Shown here: positions 16,548 to 25,453 of the stretch, piece after piece | How the letters are laid out: each line of letters starts with the position of its first letter | How positions within the stretch are numbered: position 1 is the first letter of the stretch | From: CAWAHD01 sp963781785 | Lineage (GTDB): Bacteria > Planctomycetota > Planctomycetia > Isosphaerales > Isosphaeraceae | Reading direction: 5' to 3' | DNA: 64,000 nucleotides | NCBI GenBank assembly: GCA_963781785.1 | Contig: CAWAHD010000002.1 | Span: forward strand, 2,790,001 to 2,854,000 | Position numbers and translations under genes: made by a program | Notes under the pieces: model-generated | The model's input: only the letters and a program-made list of their open reading frames with translations | Database searches by the model: none | What the model was told of the DNA's origin: nothing

Positions 16548-17582
16548 CTACGACGCGTTGATCGTCGTCTCGAGTTCGGAGAGGATCGCCATCAGCTCCT
16601 CAAACTCATACGAGTCCCCGAAAATCATGTTCGTCTGCATCGTCCGATAGTCGGCGTTCAGTGATGCGAGACGCTCGGCCGGCGGGATAAGCCGAAACGT
16701 ACCGGGAGCGGCCGTTTCGTAGCTTGCCCAGCCGGAACGGAAGAAGAGGCTCTTGTGGACGACCACCTCCTCGAGGAGCCGGCGATCCGCGAGAGCTTTC
16801 GGCCCGAACGGGCTCTGGTAGAGTTTTGCGACATCGTAGTAGTGACGGGAAATCCGGCTACCGAGGGGTTTCTCGAGCGGCTTGTGAGCCTCGGCGTGAA
16901 GGAGCGTCGCCTTTTCCCAGAAGGTCCGCTCCGCAACGAGCGCGCGGACCCGGCATTCAGGCTCCTTGAACTGCTCCGGCATCACGTCCGCCGCGTATGA
17001 GCTGACAAGCCCCTCGTGCGCTGGCCAATGATCGGAACGCGCCCCAAGCTCCAACCGCACGACCTTGCGAACGTAGGGATTCTCGCCACGCGCTTCGATA
17101 CCCGGCGGGTAGCGGAAATCGATGGTCTGCGGATCGGAAGCGTCGGGGTTCAAGCTCCACGAAACGGAGGCGTCATCCGGCCCGAGGATGCTCTCAAAAC
17201 GGCGCTGAAGCCGAGGGAGGAGTTCTGTCGAAATGGCTCTCCGGCACTCAGAGACGATTTCATCGACGAGAGCCTGCTTCTTTTTTCCCGAGCCCGCTTG
17301 GTAGGGGTCATGTTCTCCCACGAAGCCCAGGTCCTCGCGGCTCAGTGAAAGATCGATGTCTTCTGAGAACCGTTCAATGACGCCGTAGACTTTCGAGAGA
17401 GACGTTCCCCCCTTGAAAATGAGGTGGGCGGGTGCCGGACCCATCGCAAAGATGTGCTTCAGTGTCCAGCAGACCCAGAAATCCTTTTCGATGACGACGG
17501 CGCTGATATTTCCTTGCCGTGCCGCGGCTTCGGTGAACAGGTCTCGCCGGTCTCCGGGGTTCATCCTCGCCACGTCATCCAT
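16548..17582 (-). CDS. AbiEii-type nucleotidyltransferase toxin
   Basis: 344 residues from the ATG at 17582, which overlaps the antitoxin stop (ATGGATGA); the longer ORF from 17627 ignores this coupling. Residues 55-64 carry IFKGGTSLSK and residues 73-80 SEDIDLSL, the conserved nucleotidyltransferase signature of AbiEii/AbiGii proteins (GG-S motif and D-x-D metal ligands). The C-terminal region is helical. In characterised type IV AbiE systems the toxin blocks growth by acting on RNA or nucleotides, and protects against phage by abortive infection. The order antitoxin then toxin is as in abiE operons. Confidence 0.88.
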   Translation of the reverse strand: MDDVARMNPGDRRDLFTEAAARQGNISAVVIEKDFWVCWTLKHIFAMGPAPAHLIFKGGTSLSKVYGVIERFSEDIDLSLSREDLGFVGEHDPYQAGSGKKKQALVDEIVSECRRAISTELLPRLQRRFESILGPDDASVSWSLNPDASDPQTIDFRYPPGIEARGENPYVRKVVRLELGARSDHWPAHEGLVSSYAADVMPEQFKEPECRVRALVAERTFWEKATLLHAEAHKPLEKPLGSRISRHYYDVAKLYQSPFGPKALADRRLLEEVVVHKSLFFRSGWASYETAAPGTFRLIPPAERLASLNADYRTMQTNMIFGDSYEFEELMAILSELETTINAS

Positions 17583-18201
17583 CGAGCTTCCCCTCATCCT
17601 CTCGTTGAATGATTCTCTGCACAGCATCGGACAGCCAGCCGACTGTATAACGGCTCTGTCTCAGAAGCTCTTTCTTGTCCTTCTCGGCAAGCGTCGCCCT
17701 GAGGCGGCTGACGACGTCATCGGTGATGCCGTCCTTCCCCAGGAAGTAAAGGGCCTGCAGCATCGGACTGACGACTCTTTCGCGGGCTCCGATCATCTTC
17801 GGCGCCACATGTTTGATCGTCAGGGTCTGCTTCCCCAGCTCGATTTTTCCCGAGGAGGCATTGGTCAGGTACACGTTCTTCCCGGGAACCTGGGTCGATA
17901 GGCCAACGGCGTTGGCGACGACAGCGCCCGATGGCTGGACAAAGCTCCCGCGTTTGCGCGCGACAGCCTGCGCCACGTCGTCGATATCTGGACTCAACAC
18001 GATACCTAAATTGGCGTTCGACCGAGGATAATCAAAAAGTCCCCGGCCGATGCGGCGAATGATCCCTTCTTTCACCATTCGCGAGAGTGCCTGATCAATA
18101 GCCGCACGGCTTCCCAGGTCGAGGAAGTCTTTATTCACATACACCTTACCTCGACCCCTCGCCCGGATTCGCCCAACAATTCTGTCCTTCACTCGACTCA
18201 T
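17575..18201 (-). CDS. AbiEi-like antitoxin / DUF6088 family transcription regulator
   Basis: 208 residues from the ATG at 18201, chosen over the TTG at 18255 because GAGGG lies 6 bases upstream. An N-terminal winged-HTH segment (GKVYVNKDFLDLGSRAAIDQ, then GIIRRIGRGLFDYP) is followed by a C-terminal domain rich in beta and helices (SSGKIELGKQTLTIKHVAPK). This layout fits AbiEi antitoxins, which bind the operon promoter and neutralise the toxin genetically rather than by direct contact. The stop overlaps the toxin start by 8 bases. The palindrome at 18348-18376 is a likely operator. Confidence 0.8.
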   Translation of the reverse strand: MSRVKDRIVGRIRARGRGKVYVNKDFLDLGSRAAIDQALSRMVKEGIIRRIGRGLFDYPRSNANLGIVLSPDIDDVAQAVARKRGSFVQPSGAVVANAVGLSTQVPGKNVYLTNASSGKIELGKQTLTIKHVAPKMIGARERVVSPMLQALYFLGKDGITDDVVSRLRATLAEKDKKELLRQSRYTVGWLSDAVQRIIQREDEGKLDG

Positions 18202-18347
18202 CAAACCCTCAAGAACTTGGGCTGTCAGAAATTGTATGCGTTCTTCTGACGACAATCCTTACGGTACAGTGTAGGGCATCGAAAGTCAACGACTCTCTAT
18301 AAGTCTAATTCTATCAACTGAGTAGTCGTCTGATCCGAGATCACATT

Positions 18348-18376
18348 TGTCAGAAAATCTAAACCGATTTCTGACA
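18348..18376. promoter_or_regulatory. Putative AbiE operator palindrome
   Basis: TGTCAGAAA (18348-18356) and its exact reverse complement TTTCTGACA (18368-18376) flank an 11-base AT-rich spacer, about 150 bases upstream of the antitoxin start. A third half-site, TGTCAGAAAT, lies at 18223-18232 in the leader. AbiEi proteins are known to bind inverted repeats in their own promoter, so an autoregulatory role is inferred. Confidence 0.5.
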
Positions 18377-18607
18377 GTATCCGATAACCTAACGCTGGGT
18401 CGAATACCAAGCAGCGTTGGAGCGGGTATGTTGTTTCGCCCGCGGCGTCCACCAGCCCCGAAATTCATCGCGCGCGACTGGCCTAATTTAACACAATCGG
18501 CGAGCAACCGCCGCGCATTGACGTTTTTTGGATCACACGCCATTTGATCGTGGGAGCGAGCACGCGATGCGCAGATTGTTGAGATGAGTGCGTGGTTCGC
18601 TGGCCTT

Positions 18608-19519
18608 TCAGCGACGCTCCGCCCCCTCGTCAACATACGGTTCCTCTTGCCCCAGAAAGCGAACATCGGCGTTGGGCAGGTAGCCCCGGATGTCTTCGAC
18701 AGCCTCGTCCGACACGTTGTTAAAACTGAGCTCCAGAAAGCGAAGCTTCTTGAGCCGAGCTAACTCCATCAATCCCTGATCGGTGATCCTCGTGAGTGAT
18801 ATGTGCAGCCGTTCCAGGTTCTCCAGCCGGCTCACGATCGTCATCGCCCCATCGCCAAGATTTGTTCGGCTGAAATCCAATTCCGCGAGCGATTTCAGTA
18901 TTGGCATGTTCTGGAACCCCGAATCAGTAATGGCGGAATCTGCAAGTACGAGCTTCTCCAGGTGAGCCAGCCCTTGAAGATGTGACAGCCCTCGCCCATC
19001 GATTTTCGACTGGGTCAATTCAAGAATCTTGAGAGCGGCTAATTCTTTGAGGGCGGCCATTCCGTCGTCGCTCATCTCACTGCCGACGATCGAAACGATC
19101 TGAAGGCGATGGAGGTTGCCGAGCACTTTGACTCCAAGATCGGTGACAGGTGCCTGAAATATCCGGAATTCTTCGAGCCGTCGTAGGTCCCTGAAATGCC
19201 GGAATTCGGCATCTGTAAACGATGCACCGCGAACCTGGACACGTTCCAGACCTTTCAGCGACTCAAAGCACGCGTAAGTCGCGGAGCCAGGGTGCGCGCC
19301 GCCGCCGGGATAAACAGTCGTGACCGTGTCGAAAAGAGTTGTGATGGATTTGCTCAATGGACTGGGCACCGCAAACACGAGAAAGCCCTCTTTCCTGAGC
19401 GCTCTTGCACATCTCCACTGGTTATAAGGTGGCGCGCAGGCCAAATAGATCAGCACCAGTGCGACACCCACTGAGATCATGACAGCAACGGTCCTGATCC
19501 GCTTGCGATTGCGGGCCAC
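18608..19519 (-). CDS. Membrane-anchored leucine-rich-repeat protein
   Basis: 303 residues, ATG at 19519. One N-terminal membrane helix after basic residues (VAVMISVGVALVLIYLACAP). From about residue 100 it consists of 23-25-residue LRR units of the plant-cysteine-containing-like/GALA type (LAALKILELTQSKIDGRGLS; LENLERLHISLTRITDQGLM; LKKLRFLELSFNNVSDEAVE). Such LRR proteins are abundant in planctomycetes and probably bind proteins outside the cytoplasmic membrane. No partner gene is obvious; its downstream neighbour on the same strand is the AbiE pair, 350 bases away. Confidence 0.8.
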   Translation of the reverse strand: MARNRKRIRTVAVMISVGVALVLIYLACAPPYNQWRCARALRKEGFLVFAVPSPLSKSITTLFDTVTTVYPGGGAHPGSATYACFESLKGLERVQVRGASFTDAEFRHFRDLRRLEEFRIFQAPVTDLGVKVLGNLHRLQIVSIVGSEMSDDGMAALKELAALKILELTQSKIDGRGLSHLQGLAHLEKLVLADSAITDSGFQNMPILKSLAELDFSRTNLGDGAMTIVSRLENLERLHISLTRITDQGLMELARLKKLRFLELSFNNVSDEAVEDIRGYLPNADVRFLGQEEPYVDEGAERR

Positions 19520-19661
19520 GTTGCGCCGGTTCCTTTCCAGATCGGGCTATCGAGCATTCCTTTCGAACCAAGTCTATCCGATCACGATGCGCCGCAGACT
19601 ACGCGGCATGTTTCGACTGGGCACTTGTGCCCTAGCGGCCGCGGCATTCTGCCGCCATCGA

Positions 19662-21017
19662 TCAGCGCGACTCGCGGCGCCAGTCGGAGACAAGCGGTGC
19701 GAGCGCGCCGCCCAGCGCCGCGGCAAAGAGGGCCATCAGGCAATGTCCGCTGATCAGGAAGGGGTCTTCGTACACCGGCGAGGCGTTCTCCACGAAGGTG
19801 ATCATCAGGACGCCGTCACGAATGCAGTAGGCGAGATCGAGCTGCTTGAGGCAAAGCGTGAGGGTCGACTTCAATGGCACGCCGTCGAGGTCCAGGTGTA
19901 CGACCGATTGCGGCGTTTTTTCCGCCTCTTGCATCCCGATGGGATCGACGTAGATCGGAATGCCCTTGCCGTCGGCGCCTTTTGTCGCCTCCGAGATGTG
20001 CTTGAGGACATCTTCGAGCGGTGTCTCTTCGGGAAAGTGCATTCGCACCGGCTGGTTCAGTGCCTTCAAGACGCGTGCATTTGCGGCGGCAACATCGTCC
20101 GAGGACACGAAGAAGCCCTCGGCGGCCCGGGGAAGCCAGGGCTTGATTGCGCTCAAGAACTGGTCGGTCGGGAGATGCGGCCAGGGATTCGGGACCGGAT
20201 CGCGGCTAAAGGCAAGTAACATGTAGAGGGCGCCGAACAGCGTGGCCCCCAGCCAGATGTCGCCGCGCCGGCCGCGATCCAGGATCGCCCCCAGGGCCGT
20301 CAATCCGAGCAGCCCGCACGTCACCAGGAACGTGGCGCCTGCCCAGAGCCCGGGAGCCGGTTTCGACCTCACCGCCCAGAGCGATGCGAGCAACATGAGG
20401 CCGACGACACCAACGACCGCCGGTCGGGCGAACCGCTTCCGGCTTGGGCGGCCCGCTTGATCGCTGTCGGTCGGGCGCGTCTCGGATCGACTCGCAGGAC
20501 TTGCGAACAGGAACCTCGCCAGACTGCCCCCCAGGACGGCAAACAAGAGCGCCCAGAGGCAGTGACCGACTTGTGCATACGCGCCGTAGGTACCAGTTCC
20601 CGTTGCGTTTCCTCCAAAGCCGCCGAACGTTCCCCAGATGACTCCGAGCGGAACAATGCCGGTGCTGCGCATGCCACCGCCCATACCGCCCATACCATCG
20701 GTGGGCAGGTGCAGCTTCGCGGCAAGCATGTCGAGCCACACCGTGGTCGGCAGCCTGGGCGAGCCATCGTTATTCCAGGACCAGAACACGAGAGCCAGGT
20801 AGCCCCACCCGAAGAGGGCAAACCCGAGCCACCACGCCCGCTCGGACTCGGCCCGGCAAATTACGCCGACGATCGCAAGGGCGAGAACGCCGCAGGTCAA
20901 GAGCAACATCACGCCGGCCCAGGTTTCTGACGAATTGCGCAAGGCGGCCAGGCCAACGGCGGCCAGCAGCACGACCCCCATCAGCCCGGCGATCGAGAAG
21001 CGAATGGATCGGCGCAT
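19662..21017 (-). CDS. Polytopic membrane protein with a secretin/STN-like soluble domain
   Basis: 451 residues from the ATG at 21017, preceded by GAGGAGGG; the ATG at 21035 lacks an RBS. About six to eight hydrophobic helices occur in two similar blocks (SSETWAGVMLLLTCGVLALA and PAPGLWAGATFLVTCGLLGL), suggesting an internal duplication. Between the second block and the last helix lies a soluble region (RMHFPEETPLEDVLKHISEA, then GVPLKSTLTLCLKQLDLAYC, DGVLMIT) that resembles the STN/secretin N-terminal fold seen in many planctomycete proteins. Function unknown. Confidence 0.7.
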   Translation of the reverse strand: MRRSIRFSIAGLMGVVLLAAVGLAALRNSSETWAGVMLLLTCGVLALAIVGVICRAESERAWWLGFALFGWGYLALVFWSWNNDGSPRLPTTVWLDMLAAKLHLPTDGMGGMGGGMRSTGIVPLGVIWGTFGGFGGNATGTGTYGAYAQVGHCLWALLFAVLGGSLARFLFASPASRSETRPTDSDQAGRPSRKRFARPAVVGVVGLMLLASLWAVRSKPAPGLWAGATFLVTCGLLGLTALGAILDRGRRGDIWLGATLFGALYMLLAFSRDPVPNPWPHLPTDQFLSAIKPWLPRAAEGFFVSSDDVAAANARVLKALNQPVRMHFPEETPLEDVLKHISEATKGADGKGIPIYVDPIGMQEAEKTPQSVVHLDLDGVPLKSTLTLCLKQLDLAYCIRDGVLMITFVENASPVYEDPFLISGHCLMALFAAALGGALAPLVSDWRRESR

Positions 21018-21180
21018 GAATCCCTCCTCTCGCACTGGCTCCTGGGGATTCCGTCACTCGCACGGATGGGAACGTCCTCGATATTGCGAGTATGCCACAA
21101 CACCTAGACGCTGAGAACTCCGACGTTATTCGGACGACGAGAATTGGGCCCAGCCTGCGGAACCTCCACGCGGATCTGCC

Positions 21181-21447
21181 TTGGCCAAGCTATCATTGGT
21201 ACTCTGGGCGTGTTGGATGGCGGCTGTCGTGTTTCGGGCGGCGCGCGGACTGCTGGCGCCATGGGGGACGCCTGTGTGGTTTCCTCGCCTTAAATTGCGC
21301 ACGGCATTGCTCGCTATCGCTGTCCTGGCTTGCCTGTTGTGGTGCGTTACCGCCCGCCTCCGCCAGTGCCCGAACTGCCGCGCGCGGGCGAGCTTCGTCG
21401 AGTCGTTCCGCCACGGTGGCTGCCAGCACTGCGGGTTGAGCTATTGA
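21181..21447 (+). CDS. Small membrane protein with C-terminal zinc ribbon
   Basis: About 88 residues, TTG start uncertain. Two hydrophobic segments (LSLVLWACWMAAVVF; ALLAIAVLACLLWCV) are followed by a CPNC...CQHC four-cysteine knuckle at the extreme C-terminus, a typical treble-clef or ribbon zinc site. No known family. It could bind nucleic acid or partner protein on the cytoplasmic side. Confidence is limited by the weak RBS. Confidence 0.45.
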   Translation: MAKLSLVLWACWMAAVVFRAARGLLAPWGTPVWFPRLKLRTALLAIAVLACLLWCVTARLRQCPNCRARASFVESFRHGGCQHCGLSY

Positions 21448-21589
21448 TATCCGCGAGGCGGTCCGGAAATACGTCGCACGTGCGCGGACTCGGCTTGCCG
21501 CGATGGTTTCTGGTATCATCAGGGTCACGATCGGCGGGTCGGTCGGCTCGAGGGTGGCGTCGATCGGCGTTCTGGTCGGGAGTTCCGCG

Positions 21590-21889
21590 ATGGCCGAAAT
21601 CGTTGCCCGTTTGACGCCCGCCTATGTCGAAGTGCTGCTCGGATCGTGCGTATTCGTAGGCTGGATCACGATCACCGTGGAGGCACACCGCTTCCGCCGT
21701 CTGTCAAGGTTTCTCATCAGGATTGGATCAACGATAATTGCTATCATTGCTGTAGAGTGCACCGTCGGCGATCCCTTTCGGCCACCGCTCGCAATGTACG
21801 CGTTGCTCATGGCCGGGCGAGTGGGCGCGGTGGTAGGTTCGGCGCAGCAATCCCGCTTCAAGCCCACGGTCGTTGATCCCTACTTCTGA
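21590..21889 (+). CDS. Small hydrophobic membrane protein, unknown
   Basis: About 99 residues from the ATG at 21590 (GGGAG 9 bases upstream); the longer ORF from 21503 is less likely. Three hydrophobic stretches are visible (YVEVLLGSCVFVGWITITVE; GSTIIAIIAVECTVG; LAMYALLMAGRVGAVVG), ending in a polar tail VDPYF. No family recognised. It is followed 60 bases later by the VOC gene on the same strand. Confidence 0.45.
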   Translation: MAEIVARLTPAYVEVLLGSCVFVGWITITVEAHRFRRLSRFLIRIGSTIIAIIAVECTVGDPFRPPLAMYALLMAGRVGAVVGSAQQSRFKPTVVDPYF

Positions 21890-21948
21890 TTCGATTACGT
21901 TCCGACTTCCCACCGCAAGCCGAGTCGTAGACGATGGCGGAGGAATCG

Positions 21949-22362
21949 ATGGCCAGAAACGCACGCACCGGAACAACGGTCGTCTGTTCGGTCGCGCCCA
22001 TGCTGTCCGTTCGCAATGGGGCAAGAGCGGTTGAATTCTACAAGTCGGCATTCGGCGCACGCGAGGTTTACCGGGTGGAAGATCCCAGCGGCGCGGTGGT
22101 CTCGCGGTTGTCGATTGATGGCGCGGAGTTCTGGCTCGCTGACGAGTCACCCGAACATGGCAATTTCAGTCCCGAGTCTCTGGGCGGTGGTTCCGTTCCA
22201 ATGATCTTGACGGTGCCGGATCCTGATGCGATGCAAGCGCAGGCACTTGCGGCTGGTGCGCGAGAAATCTTCGCTGTGCAGGAGGCGTATGGGTGGCGGC
22301 TGGGCCGTGTCGTCGATCCGTTCGGCCATCACTGGGAGATCGGCCATCCGCTGGCGCCGTAG
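21949..22362 (+). CDS. VOC/glyoxalase-like protein (PhnB-type)
   Basis: 137 residues from the ATG at 21949, which has GGAGG 6 bases upstream; the ATG at 21934 is an alternative five codons earlier. Typical single VOC domain: MLSVRNGARAVEFYKSAFGA at the start and RVVDPFGHHWEIGHP at the end, with WLADESPEHGNFSPESLGGG between. PhnB-like members of this fold bind metal or small molecules, but many are not catalytic. Convergent with the DUF1559 gene, whose stop is 10 bases away. Confidence 0.88.
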   Translation: MARNARTGTTVVCSVAPMLSVRNGARAVEFYKSAFGAREVYRVEDPSGAVVSRLSIDGAEFWLADESPEHGNFSPESLGGGSVPMILTVPDPDAMQAQALAAGAREIFAVQEAYGWRLGRVVDPFGHHWEIGHPLAP

Positions 22363-22371
22363 ATTACTGGT

Positions 22372-23385
22372 CTAATACGCGTCGCCGCTCACGAGCTCGC
22401 TGCCGCTGGTGGAAGCCAGTGCCTGGAAGACAAAGACATCCACCGAATTCCGGATAAAGCGGACGCTGCCGTCGACCATGCCGACATTCACGCCGCCGGG
22501 GTGCCTGCTGCGCGGGTTGTTGAAGAGTCCCAGCCCGAAGTAGATACCGCGCTGGTTTTCCTCGCCGGTCGCGCCGGTGCACGGGGGATTGAAAGCAGGC
22601 TTGCCACAGTCGTGGGACGATTGCAAAACATCGGGAGACGACGAGTTGGGCGGCATCAGGCCGCTGAACTGCGCTGCGAAGCCCCACCAGGAAAATCCGC
22701 GCAGGTCTCCGCCGGTGCCCACCAGAACTTCCGAGGCGACCATGGTGCCGCTCAAGCCATCGGTCATGGCGGCAAAACTCATCGTGCCAGGCCGCGTCAT
22801 GGAATCAAATTGCGAGGTGACGTCGATGTCCGGAGCGCCGATGTCGCTGAACGGTGCGCCCCGGAACGGGAGCCTCATGCCGGCAAACTGGTAGTACGGA
22901 GACTGGCTGGTGATCGTGTTGCCGAAGTTGACCACGTAGTTTTGCGATGTCACCCCGCCTTGCCCGACAAGATTGGCGTTGTTGGGATCACTGGGGCAGG
23001 CGTAGCCGCTCACCCGGTGAGATGTGACCGTGGTGTTGGCGGCACCGGCGTATCCGAACATCCCGGCTTGAACGGTTCGATCGCAGCGGTTGTTCCCCGC
23101 GAAGTTCCACGAGTCATAAACGGATTCCTGATCGATGTAGGGCAGGACGAACACGAGCCATGTCCCCCAGCAGCAACCTTTGACTCCGGGAGGAAAAGTC
23201 CCGTGCTGGTCATGGTAGTCGTGCATGGCCAGGCCGATCTGCTTGAGGTTGTTCGTGCAATGAATGCGTCGGGCGGCCTCGCGACCCGCCAGCGCAGCCG
23301 GCAATAAAATCGCGATCAGAACCACGATGATCGCAATGACCATCAAGCTCTCGATCATGGTAAACCCGAGACTACGGGATCGCAT
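22372..23385 (-). CDS. DUF1559 prepilin-like protein
   Basis: 337 residues, ATG at 23385. An N-terminal type IV pilin-like signal (GFTMIESLMVIAIIVVLIAI), then the conserved AAREAARRIHCTNNLKQIGLAMHDYH block, a beta-rich DUF1559 body, and the C-terminal H-x-GG-x-N signature (SRHPGGVNVGMVDGSVRFI). Members are exported by a type II/IV pilin-like route and expanded by the dozens in planctomycetes. The gene follows a lipoprotein gene (23447-23899) on the same strand, a common pairing. Confidence 0.93.
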   Translation of the reverse strand: MRSRSLGFTMIESLMVIAIIVVLIAILLPAALAGREAARRIHCTNNLKQIGLAMHDYHDQHGTFPPGVKGCCWGTWLVFVLPYIDQESVYDSWNFAGNNRCDRTVQAGMFGYAGAANTTVTSHRVSGYACPSDPNNANLVGQGGVTSQNYVVNFGNTITSQSPYYQFAGMRLPFRGAPFSDIGAPDIDVTSQFDSMTRPGTMSFAAMTDGLSGTMVASEVLVGTGGDLRGFSWWGFAAQFSGLMPPNSSSPDVLQSSHDCGKPAFNPPCTGATGEENQRGIYFGLGLFNNPRSRHPGGVNVGMVDGSVRFIRNSVDVFVFQALASTSGSELVSGDAY

Positions 23386-23446
23386 ACCGGGCGCCTGACG
23401 AATTTGGAGAGGGCCTCACGACCCATTGTTCCGGCGATTGTCATTC

Positions 23447-23899
23447 TTATTTCGAATCAATCTCGATCTTCAGGTGCTTGATGCCCCCTGCCTTGACCTC
23501 AAACTCGAGCTCGGTCTCGACATTGAATCGGTCGGGGATCACCTCGTCGGCAGTGAGCTCGGGCTTCGGTACTCCGATGTGGGGATGGTGGACTCCCGCT
23601 GACGAGATCGCGATCCGGTACTTGCCTGGAATCAGTCCCTTGTCTGCGCGGATCGAGAATCGACCGTTGTGAATCACGTCTCCGGCGGAAACCGCCGTGC
23701 CGAAAACCGGGTGGTGAATCGGGTAAAAAAGGATCGCACCCTTGGCCAACGGACGGCCATCCATCAGCACACTGCCCGCGATCGGCAGCCGCGCGAGGTT
23801 ATCACTGGAACTGTTGCCCGTACAACCAGAAGCACCCAGGCCCAGGACGACGAACCAAAAGGGCGCTGTCAGACGGAGATAAGGGCGCTCGGAGATCAT
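23447..23899 (-). CDS. Small lipoprotein with carboxypeptidase-regulatory-like fold
   Basis: 150 residues from the ATG at 23899 (MISERPYLRL); a start at 23923 would lengthen the N-region. Lipobox LGASGC follows a hydrophobic stretch (APFWFVVLGLGASGC). The mature part starts LPIAGSVLMDGRPLAKGAIL and includes GRFSIRADKGLIPGKYRIAI, the pattern of planctomycete carboxypeptidase-regulatory-like lipoproteins usually found beside DUF1559 genes, as here. Likely attached to a membrane in the periplasm; role in the DUF1559 system not known. Confidence 0.8.
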   Translation of the reverse strand: MISERPYLRLTAPFWFVVLGLGASGCTGNSSSDNLARLPIAGSVLMDGRPLAKGAILFYPIHHPVFGTAVSAGDVIHNGRFSIRADKGLIPGKYRIAISSAGVHHPHIGVPKPELTADEVIPDRFNVETELEFEVKAGGIKHLKIEIDSK

Positions 23900-24273
23900 G
23901 GCTGCTCGTTTCCCCGTGCCCAACCAAGCGGATGGGCCGGCATTTGAATGGCAAGCAAATTCGGGGCCGCCTGTCGGCCGCGAATCGAATCAATCGGGCT
24001 CTGGCACAACGGCGCGGCGGCTCGGCACGTGTGCTCCGTGACGCGCGATGACCATGGACTCACTTAGATTGGACAGGTTTCCCCGCGATGCAAGCGAAAA
24101 ACCTGACGTTGGTGTCTCGATCATTGCCGATCACGCGGCAGCGGATCGCGGTTGCGGCGACTGGCCGGTTGCGTCGGTTGAAACCGGCTGCTAGGCTTTG
24201 GGGAATCACGTGCCCCGGCTGCGGAAAAGCCTGGGAGAACAGTCGGCCATCTTGGAGCGCGAGGAGGGTTTCA

Positions 24274-24819
24274 ATGTCTATGAGCGCAGCGTGCAAAGCG
24301 GCTCTGTCGAGCCTGGGCGCGATCGTGGTCCTGGTCGCCGCCGGCGCGGCCTCGGACGAACTGAAGGTCGGCGACAAGGCCCCGGCCTTCTCGCTCGAGG
24401 GGTCTGATGGCAAGACTTACACGCTCGAGCAATACAAAGGAAAGTCTGCCGTGGTGATCGCGTGGTTTCCCAAGGCGTTCACCGGCGGCTGCACCAAGGA
24501 GTGCAAGTCGCTGCGTGCCAACAGCAAGGCGCTCAAAGAGCTGAAGGTCGCCTATTTCACCGCCAGCGTCGACAAGGCCGAAGACAACAAGAGATTTGCC
24601 GAGTCGCTCGAGCTCGACTACCCGATTCTGAGCGATCCCGACAAGTCGGTGGCCAAGGACTACGGCGTGCTGAACAAAGGGCGCGGATTTGCCAATCGCT
24701 GGACCTTCTTTATCGACAAGGAAGGGATCATCAAGTCGATCGACAAGAAAGTCAACACCGAGAAAGCTGGCACGGACGTCGCCGACAAGCTGAAAGAACT
24801 CGGCCTCGCCGGGGATTGA
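24274..24819 (+). CDS. Exported peroxiredoxin (BCP/PrxQ-like)
   Basis: 181 residues from the ATG at 24274 (GGAGGG upstream). A signal peptide (AALSSLGAIVVLVAAGAAS) is followed by the AhpC/TSA fold: VGDKAPAFSLEGSDGKTYTL, then WFPKAFTGGCTKECKSL with the peroxidatic Cys. A second Cys lies four positions on (C-x3-C) instead of the usual C-x4-C of PrxQ. LDYPILSDPDKSVAKDYGVL and RWTFFIDKEGIIKSID complete the family pattern. It would reduce peroxides outside the cytoplasm with an unknown thiol donor. Stands alone on the plus strand. Confidence 0.9.
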   Translation: MSMSAACKAALSSLGAIVVLVAAGAASDELKVGDKAPAFSLEGSDGKTYTLEQYKGKSAVVIAWFPKAFTGGCTKECKSLRANSKALKELKVAYFTASVDKAEDNKRFAESLELDYPILSDPDKSVAKDYGVLNKGRGFANRWTFFIDKEGIIKSIDKKVNTEKAGTDVADKLKELGLAGD

Positions 24820-24850
24820 CGGGCGTCAGGGGCGAGCCGATGATCGACGA

Positions 24851-25365
24851 TCACAGGCGCTGCCGGGCTTCGAGCTCGGCCCAGCGCCATTTGAGCTCGC
24901 CCAGGATGCGCCAGAACAGGCGGCTGTGCATCAGCCCGTGAACCCGGCGGCATCCCCGCGCGCCGAAGCTTTGGGGCTCGGTGTACTCGAGATGATGGGC
25001 CACCTCGTGGAGGAAAGTCCCGAACAGCTCGTCGAGCGGCCGCCGGCCTTCCAGGCGGTCGTGGGAGTAGACTCGCACCAGGCGCCGCGACTTGTAGTAG
25101 CCCCCGAGCACGCGGCGGGTGGGGCGAGAGTTGACGTTTACCTGGAGAGTCACCCGGCACACATGGATCTTCTCCAGGCGGTAGCGGAACAGAGGGCCCA
25201 GCGCCGAGACAGGCGGCTCGAAGCGAGCCGGCGACACGACTTCAGGCGCCGGGGCACCACCGGCTGGCCAGGTGCCAGGGGCGGGCCTGGCCTGGCCGGC
25301 ACGAGCACCTCGCCATCGTGATCGAGACCGCGGCCTTTGGGTAAGCGCTCGAGATTGTCGTCCAT
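24851..25365 (-). CDS. SprT-like zinc metallopeptidase family protein (frameshift near the N-terminus)
   Basis: The intact frame 24851-25237 holds ELFGTFLHEVAHHLEYTEPQ (HExxH zinc motif) followed by HGLMHSRLFWRILGELKWRW, as in SprT-like/WLM-type peptidases. Homologues I recall begin with DNLERLPKGRGLD; that sequence is present in another frame from an ATG at 25365 with AAGGA 7 bases upstream. A one-base shift around 25250-25300 is therefore likely. Otherwise translation would begin at GTG 25237 without an RBS. Substrate unknown; bacterial members are poorly studied. Confidence 0.7.
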
Positions 25366-25453
25366 GGGTCCTTCCTGGAGTGCCCTTTCATGGCCGGGTG
25401 AAACCGGTGCCGGCTCGGGGCGAAACGGCATCAATCTACCGAGAGTCGCATGA

